DNA from: Desulfuromonadales bacterium
GTDB lineage: Bacteria > Desulfobacterota > Desulfuromonadia > Desulfuromonadales > BM103
Length of the DNA: 17,189 bases
Direction: 5' to 3'
Assembly (NCBI GenBank): GCA_030640215.1
Contig: DAOWJU010000005.1
Span: 1-17,189, forward strand
In this document: positions 13,153 through 17,189 of the stretch, in pieces
Position numbering within the stretch: position 1 is the first letter of the stretch
Layout: the number at the start of each line of letters is the position of its first letter
The notes under the pieces: generated by a model
The model's input: only the letters and a program-made list of their open reading frames with translations
What the model was told of the DNA's origin: nothing
The model's database searches: none
Translations under genes and position numbers: made by a program

Positions 13153-14205
13153 ATGAAAAGAAGCATGCTGTTTCTAATTGTATTGATGGGGCTTTTTTTG
13201 TTGTCCGGCTGTGCCCGATACGAAGATTATCCTGCTGGCACCAAGCTTGATATCAATGATCCAGGTGCTGGCATTGTTGAACTTGAAAATGTCTCGCTGG
13301 CACCGCTTGTAGAAGATGAACAGGATATCACCGAATATATTATCGGCCCGGGCGATGTCCTCTCGGTTTATGTGCCCGGTATGGTCGAACGCTCGGCCCG
13401 CGTCAGTTTATCATCTAATGATCAAGGCGGTTTCCGCGTCAATACAGATGGCAGTATCTTCTTGCCGCATGTCGGCAGAGTCGTCGTCGAGGGTCTTTCA
13501 GTAACCCAGCTCCAGGAAAAACTGGTCGAAATTTTCAAAGCTTTTATCAAAACTCCGGTTCTCACTGTAGAAATTATTGAGTTCAAGTCTCAGCCTGTTT
13601 ATCTGCTTGGTCAGTTTAACAATCCGGGCGTTTTTTACCTAGATCGTCCCACTGAAATGCTGCACGGCCTGGCTCTTGGCGGCGGGTTCAGTGAAGAGGC
13701 AAACTTGCGCGGGGCCCGTCTGATTCGCAATGATCGTATCCAACCCGTTGATCTCTACGAATTGTTGCACAGAAATGATATGGCACAGAATATTCAACTG
13801 CGCTCTGGTGACACTATTTATATGCCGGACAACTCCGATTTGCGTGTTTATGTCTTTGGCGCTGTTGCCAGCCCGGGTATCGTGCCAATGTTTAATGGAC
13901 GGCTCAACCTGGCTCAGGCTTTAACTCAAGCCAGTGTTGACAAGGACAGACCCTACAACCACGAACATATTCGTATCATCCGTTCTCTCTCGCCAACCAA
14001 AGGTCAGTTGATGGTGGTCGACCTGGGTAAAATCATGAACGGTACGGCGATGCCGATATCGTTGATGGATGGCGATATTGTCTACGTACCAAAAACACCA
14101 ATGGGTAGCTGGAACGAAGCGGTCAACGAGATTCTGCCGACGCTGCAGGCCATTAGTGGCATCCTGCAGCCCTTCGTCCAGATTAATTACCTTGAGAACA
14201 ACTAG
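13153..14205 (+). CDS. Wza-type polysaccharide export outer-membrane lipoprotein
   Basis: A 350-aa lipoprotein with a signal peptide (MKRSMLFLIVLMGLFL) ending in the lipobox LSGC, with lipidated Cys20. Residues ~62-150 form the polysaccharide-export domain, starting EYIIGPGDVLSVYV and including DGSIFLPHVGRV and GLSVTQLQ. Two SLBB-type beta-grasp domains follow (PVYLLGQFNNPGVF from ~158, RVYVFGAVASPGIVPM from ~237), then GDIVYVP. It should form the outer-membrane channel that exports capsule or exopolysaccharide and work with the Wzc-like protein encoded next. The ribosome binding site AGGAG (13141-13145) sits seven bases before the ATG. The stop TAG (14203-14205) lies inside the first bases of TIR element copy B, so the insertion may have supplied or altered the C-terminus (last residues NYLENN). 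Confidence 0.93.
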   Translation: MKRSMLFLIVLMGLFLLSGCARYEDYPAGTKLDINDPGAGIVELENVSLAPLVEDEQDITEYIIGPGDVLSVYVPGMVERSARVSLSSNDQGGFRVNTDGSIFLPHVGRVVVEGLSVTQLQEKLVEIFKAFIKTPVLTVEIIEFKSQPVYLLGQFNNPGVFYLDRPTEMLHGLALGGGFSEEANLRGARLIRNDRIQPVDLYELLHRNDMAQNIQLRSGDTIYMPDNSDLRVYVFGAVASPGIVPMFNGRLNLAQALTQASVDKDRPYNHEHIRIIRSLSPTKGQLMVVDLGKIMNGTAMPISLMDGDIVYVPKTPMGSWNEAVNEILPTLQAISGILQPFVQINYLENN

Positions 14206-14369
14206 GAGGCTGTCGGACTATCCATGACCCGGCTGCAAATCCGGCTGTTTGGCCCATATTTCAGCTCCTTTTCGACCAATAGCTATGGCTATTACTCTCA
14301 AACGAACCAAAATCTGGTCTCAAACTTCCGAATTTTCGCTTCGGCCCGTATAGTCCGACAACCTCCTAG
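14202..14369. repeat. TIR element copy B (168 bp)
   Basis: Terminal inverted repeats CTAGGAGGCTGTCGGACTAT (14202-14221) and its complement (14350-14369) match at 19 of 20 positions, and the one mismatch is a G-U pair in RNA. The interior shares near identity with copy A at 6714-6880, including the hairpin AATAGC-TATG-GCTATT. It lies in the same orientation as copy A. It fills nearly half of the gap between the Wza-like and Wzc-like genes. Confidence 0.9.
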
Positions 14370-14571
14370 GGCTGATTAAAGAGACGTGACGAGGGACGAA
14401 CAGGTAGAAGACTTTCCACTTGCACCTTCTATTCTAAATTTTTTGCCTTTAATCTTTAACATGCAAGCTTGATCTTCAACTCATAAACACTGCGGTTAAC
14501 AGACTGTTGGACGCGAAAACTGTTTAAAGGTTTTCGCGTCCCTCGTCATTCATCCCGCATCCCGGAATTTT
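14206..14571. other. 366-base gap between the export lipoprotein and kinase genes
   Basis: It contains TIR element copy B (to 14369), an 11-bp inverted repeat TGACGAGGGAC (14387-14397) with its complement at 14538-14548, and a perfect 12-bp hairpin (14509-14541). No gene is visible. It may hold a promoter for the kinase gene, but no clear -35/-10 pair stands out. Confidence 0.7.
14509..14541. repeat. Perfect 12-bp inverted repeat upstream of the kinase gene
   Basis: GGACGCGAAAAC (14509-14520) and GTTTTCGCGTCC (14530-14541) with a 9-base loop, 30 bases before the ATG. No T tract follows, so it is more likely a leader hairpin, operator or repeat than a terminator. Confidence 0.75.
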
Positions 14572-16926
14572 ATGTCTGACCAAAAACACCCCCAATATTC
14601 CATCGGCCTCGAAAAAGAAGCTCACTTGACCGACTATATCAACGTCGTCCTGCGCCGCTGGAAAATCGTACTGCTTGTCTTCCTTCTGGTTTTTATCGGG
14701 GTAACAGTCAAGACGTTCCTGACCGAGCCGGTTTTCGAAGCCTACGCGACGCTCGAAGTCCACAAGGCTAAGCAGGGCGGCATGCTCAAAGAGCTTGGCA
14801 TGGAGGAAGAGAACGCACTCTCTACTGAAATCGAGGTGTTACGCTCGCGTTCAGTGGCTGAAAAAGTTGCCAAACGGATGAATCTGGAATGGCAGATTGT
14901 TGAGACCAGCGAAGGTCTTAATCTGTCGATTGGAGAATTTTCTGTCAGCGACCCGTTGCCCGGTCTGGTGCTCACTCTTACCGATGCTCAGAATTATCTG
15001 CTGTCAGATCTTGCGGGCCGAGCCATTGGCAAAGGGCAGAGTGGTGAAGCACTGCGCATCGGTAGTATCGATCTGTTGGTCACCATCATTCAAGGGGGTG
15101 CTGGTCAACGGCTTATTATGGAGCGCCAGCCGTTAGAGCCGATCACGGCCCAGATTATTCAAAAAATGAACGTTGCCGAAATGGGCAAGGGCAGTAATAT
15201 CCTGCGCGTCTCCAGTCAAGGCACCGATCCCGGCCATGAACGTGATGTGGTCAATATTCTCACCGAGGTCTACCGTGAGATGAATATCTCCGGTAAGACC
15301 AGAGAAGCAGGCAAGACAGTAGACTTCATCTCTCAACAGTTAGACAGTCTCAAGAACGTCCTCGACCAATCCGAACAACAGCTTCAGGAATACAAGGTGC
15401 AGACCGGCCTGGTCACTCTGGGCCCGGAAGGCAACTCTCTGGTGCAGAAGCTGGTGGGACTTGAACAGCGTCAGGCCGATATGAAGCTCAAGCGGCAGCG
15501 CGTCGAGTCCGCTATTGTTATCTTGAAGAAAGCGATCAGTAGTGGCGGACCACTCACCGTTCCGACCATCGAGGATGTGCCGTCTATCAGCGAATCTGCA
15601 GCTAAACTGGCCGATCTTGATGCACAAAAGAAGGGCATGTTGATCGATTTTACCGAGTCTCACCCCGCTGTGGTTGAGGTCCAGGTGCAGATCACGAGGG
15701 TGCGCGAAGCTCTCCTTGCTACTTATCAAACGATGCGCCAGGGGCTGATCCTTGCTGAGCGTGATCTGGCCAGAACCATTGTCAGCTTCGACTCTCAGCT
15801 CGATGATATCCCCGAGGCCGAGCTGGAACTGGCCAAGCGGATGCGTGTCAATACGGTCAACGCTGAACTCTATACCTTTCTGTTGCAGAAACAGCAGGAA
15901 GCGCGTATCGCCCAAGCGTCCACGATCAGTAACGTACAGATCATCGATCCGGCGGTCACACCAAAAGTTCCGATCAAGCCGAACAAAAAGAAAAACCTGG
16001 CTCTTGGTTTCATTCTCGGCTTGATGCTTGGCGTCGGCTTGGCCTTTTTGCTCGATTACATGGACCAGACCCTTAAAACCACAGAGGAAATAAAAGAAAA
16101 ACTGGGGCTCAATGTCTTTGGCATTATCCCCCGTATTCCTTTTGCCGATGAAGATGCCAAGCTGCCGCGCAAACGCCTGGTGACCAGTCTGGCGCCTAAA
16201 ACACCGGTAGTAGAAGCATTTCGCGCTCTGCGTACCAACCTTAACTACGCTACGGGCAAGAAGAAAAACAAAATCATCATGGTCACCAGTTCCTTGCCTG
16301 GCGAAGGAAAATCAACGATCTCCGGCAACCTCGCCGTGATTTTGTCGCAAACCGGGGCCAAAGTTTTACTGATTGGTTGCGACCTGCGTCGCCCGCAGCT
16401 TTTTGAGATGTTTGGCATGAAGAATGAGCCGGGGCTGGTCAACCTGCTGATGGACAATGACAAAAACGCCATGCGTCATCTTACTAATCCGCGGCTTGAT
16501 TTCCTGCCCTCTGGTACTATTCCGCCAAACCCCGCAGAGATCCTCGACTCAAACCGTATGTTCAAGTTGCTCGAACAGGTTCGTGAACGCTACGATTACG
16601 TGGTTCTCGATGCACCACCGGTATTGCCCGTCACCGATGCCCAGATCCTTGCACCGAAGGCCGATATTAACCTGATTGTTATCGAACCGTGCCGGGTTCC
16701 GGAAAAGGCCGCTCTGCAGATGGTCGAATCGCTAAGATCAGTCGATGCCAAAATCACCGGAGTTATTCTCAATGATAAGTCAGGGCGTGGCTTCAAGTAC
16801 TACGGTAACTACAGTTATTACGGTAACAAGCACTACCGTGGTTATTATGGCGAGGACAGTGATGAGGTTGTTGATGGTGCTTTTGTTGCCGGGGTTAAGA
16901 AGGTCTGGGGTAAACTCAACTCTTAA
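14572..16926 (+). CDS. Wzz/Wzc-type polysaccharide co-polymerase with tyrosine autokinase domain
   Basis: A 784-aa inner-membrane protein that controls polysaccharide chain length and export. The N-terminal Wzz domain begins DYINVVLRRW, with TM1 at ~31-49. A long periplasmic part includes a coiled-coil-rich stretch (~245-445) with the ESHPAV motif. TM2 is at ~475-494. The cytoplasmic BY-kinase domain holds EAFRALRTNL (548-557), Walker A LPGEGKST (575-582), Walker A' LLIGCDLRRPQ (599-609) and Walker B VVLDAPP (677-683). The C-terminus carries a tyrosine cluster, eight Tyr between 743 and 759, the expected autophosphorylation sites. Fusion of transmembrane and kinase parts is the proteobacterial arrangement. 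In Walker A' the first Asp of the common DxDxR form is Gly602 (GCDLR). The ribosome binding site is weak. It should pair with the Wza-like protein encoded upstream. Confidence 0.94.
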   Translation: MSDQKHPQYSIGLEKEAHLTDYINVVLRRWKIVLLVFLLVFIGVTVKTFLTEPVFEAYATLEVHKAKQGGMLKELGMEEENALSTEIEVLRSRSVAEKVAKRMNLEWQIVETSEGLNLSIGEFSVSDPLPGLVLTLTDAQNYLLSDLAGRAIGKGQSGEALRIGSIDLLVTIIQGGAGQRLIMERQPLEPITAQIIQKMNVAEMGKGSNILRVSSQGTDPGHERDVVNILTEVYREMNISGKTREAGKTVDFISQQLDSLKNVLDQSEQQLQEYKVQTGLVTLGPEGNSLVQKLVGLEQRQADMKLKRQRVESAIVILKKAISSGGPLTVPTIEDVPSISESAAKLADLDAQKKGMLIDFTESHPAVVEVQVQITRVREALLATYQTMRQGLILAERDLARTIVSFDSQLDDIPEAELELAKRMRVNTVNAELYTFLLQKQQEARIAQASTISNVQIIDPAVTPKVPIKPNKKKNLALGFILGLMLGVGLAFLLDYMDQTLKTTEEIKEKLGLNVFGIIPRIPFADEDAKLPRKRLVTSLAPKTPVVEAFRALRTNLNYATGKKKNKIIMVTSSLPGEGKSTISGNLAVILSQTGAKVLLIGCDLRRPQLFEMFGMKNEPGLVNLLMDNDKNAMRHLTNPRLDFLPSGTIPPNPAEILDSNRMFKLLEQVRERYDYVVLDAPPVLPVTDAQILAPKADINLIVIEPCRVPEKAALQMVESLRSVDAKITGVILNDKSGRGFKYYGNYSYYGNKHYRGYYGEDSDEVVDGAFVAGVKKVWGKLNS

Positions 16927-16959
16927 GATCTCTGTGGCGCGTGGCATGAAAATCATATT

Positions 16960-16972
16960 AGGGACTGTCCCC
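16960..16972. repeat. GGGACTGTCCC palindrome
   Basis: AGGGACTGTCCCC occurs shortly after the kinase gene; a half-copy (GGCTGTCC) follows at 16980-16987. Sequences of the GGGACTGTCCC type are, from memory, frequent dispersed motifs in related genomes. The single copy here cannot prove a family. Confidence 0.4.
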
Positions 16973-17032
16973 GTACGGCGGCTGTCCAATTTTTTGCTAT
17001 AAGGTCGTGGTTCAAAAGATGAGGGTGAAAAC

Positions 17033-17062
17033 TTGACTTTTATCGTAATGATTGAATATGTT
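17033..17062 (+). promoter_or_regulatory. Weak candidate promoter for the right-edge gene
   Basis: TTGACT (17033-17038), an 18-base spacer, then TATGTT (17057-17062), about 68 bases before the ATG at 17130. Confidence 0.3.
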
Positions 17063-17129
17063 TAAAAAGTTAATTGAAAGTTTCTAAAGGCTTACGGTTT
17101 TGTTGCAGCATGCGTCACCTTGGATATAA

Positions 17130-17189
17130 ATGACCGACAAGATCCCACATAAAGACCCGTTACAGATCGAAAAGGAAGTCCATCTTCTC
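17130..17189 (+). CDS. Start of a second Wzz/chain-length determinant-like protein (partial)
   Basis: Only 20 codons are in the window, and the frame is open to the edge. The peptide begins MTDKIPHKD and continues LQIEKEVHLL. It matches the N-terminus of the kinase protein upstream (MSDQKHPQYS then GLEKEAHLTDY): same spacing from Met, acidic/basic start, and the [IL]EKE[AV]HL block that precedes the Wzz DYxxVL segment. So it probably encodes another Wzz-type protein, perhaps a second co-polymerase or a duplicated kinase. The ribosome binding site (TTGGA) is weak. Confidence 0.6.
   Translation, partial: MTDKIPHKDPLQIEKEVHLL

Noticed and set aside
1..17189. CRISPR arrays, tRNA or rRNA genes, transposase genes
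   Set aside because: I saw no regularly spaced repeats, no clover-leaf sequence and no transposase-like protein; the repeats that are present are palindromic or TIR elements.

Overview
The window is 17.2 kb of roughly 50% GC bacterial chromosome. The best fit is a member of the Desulfuromonadia (Geobacter/Desulfuromonas/Pelobacter relatives, former Deltaproteobacteria). The clues are a PxxKW cysteine-rich protein, a GEMM-type cyclic dinucleotide riboswitch on the scaffold typical of Geobacter, the neighbourhood pyrK-pyrD / DHH-CBS-nucleotidyltransferase / M50 protease / scpA / scpB, and several dispersed palindromic repeats. The lineage is inferred; no 16S gene or tRNA is present.

Bases 1-6290 are a compact plus-strand housekeeping block. 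It holds the end of pyrK translationally coupled to pyrD (pyrimidine synthesis), an 882-aa DHH + CBS + tRNA nucleotidyltransferase/poly(A) polymerase-like fusion, and a probable operon of an M50 site-2-type protease with scpA and scpB (chromosome condensation), whose frames all overlap. Palindromic repeats sit at 1327-1402 and directly after the scpB stop.

Bases 6290-10740 are a mixed region: a minus-strand PxxKW protein with its own terminator, copy A of a ~165-bp terminal-inverted-repeat element, a YkgJ-like cysteine-cluster protein, a phosphoglucomutase/phosphomannomutase, a convergent minus-strand gene that resembles the LCIB/C (theta-class) carbonic anhydrase family, and a lower-GC type II toxin-antitoxin pair (RHH antitoxin, RelE/ParE-like toxin) with a palindromic operator.

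Bases 10740-11590 have no conventional gene but are the most interesting part. A promoter leads into a cyclic-di-GMP (GEMM-I) riboswitch with an overlapping terminator. It is followed by a possible 35-aa peptide, then a 131-bp domain closed by a perfect 16-bp inverted repeat and rich in GGA motifs, and finally a strong intrinsic terminator. It looks like a second-messenger-controlled small transcript rather than a leader for a normal protein gene.

Bases 11590-17189 are the start of an exopolysaccharide/capsule locus: a TviB/WbpO-type UDP-HexNAc 6-dehydrogenase (precursor), a Wza-type outer-membrane export lipoprotein, and a Wzz/Wzc-type chain-length regulator with a tyrosine kinase domain and Tyr-rich tail. 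At the right edge are the first 20 codons of what looks like a second Wzz-like protein. Copy B of the TIR element lies between the Wza-like and Wzc-like genes, and its left end coincides with the stop codon of the Wza-like gene. The phosphohexomutase at 7.4-8.9 kb could feed sugar phosphates to this pathway, and the riboswitch just upstream would be a logical place for cyclic-di-GMP input, although a terminator separates it from the polysaccharide genes.
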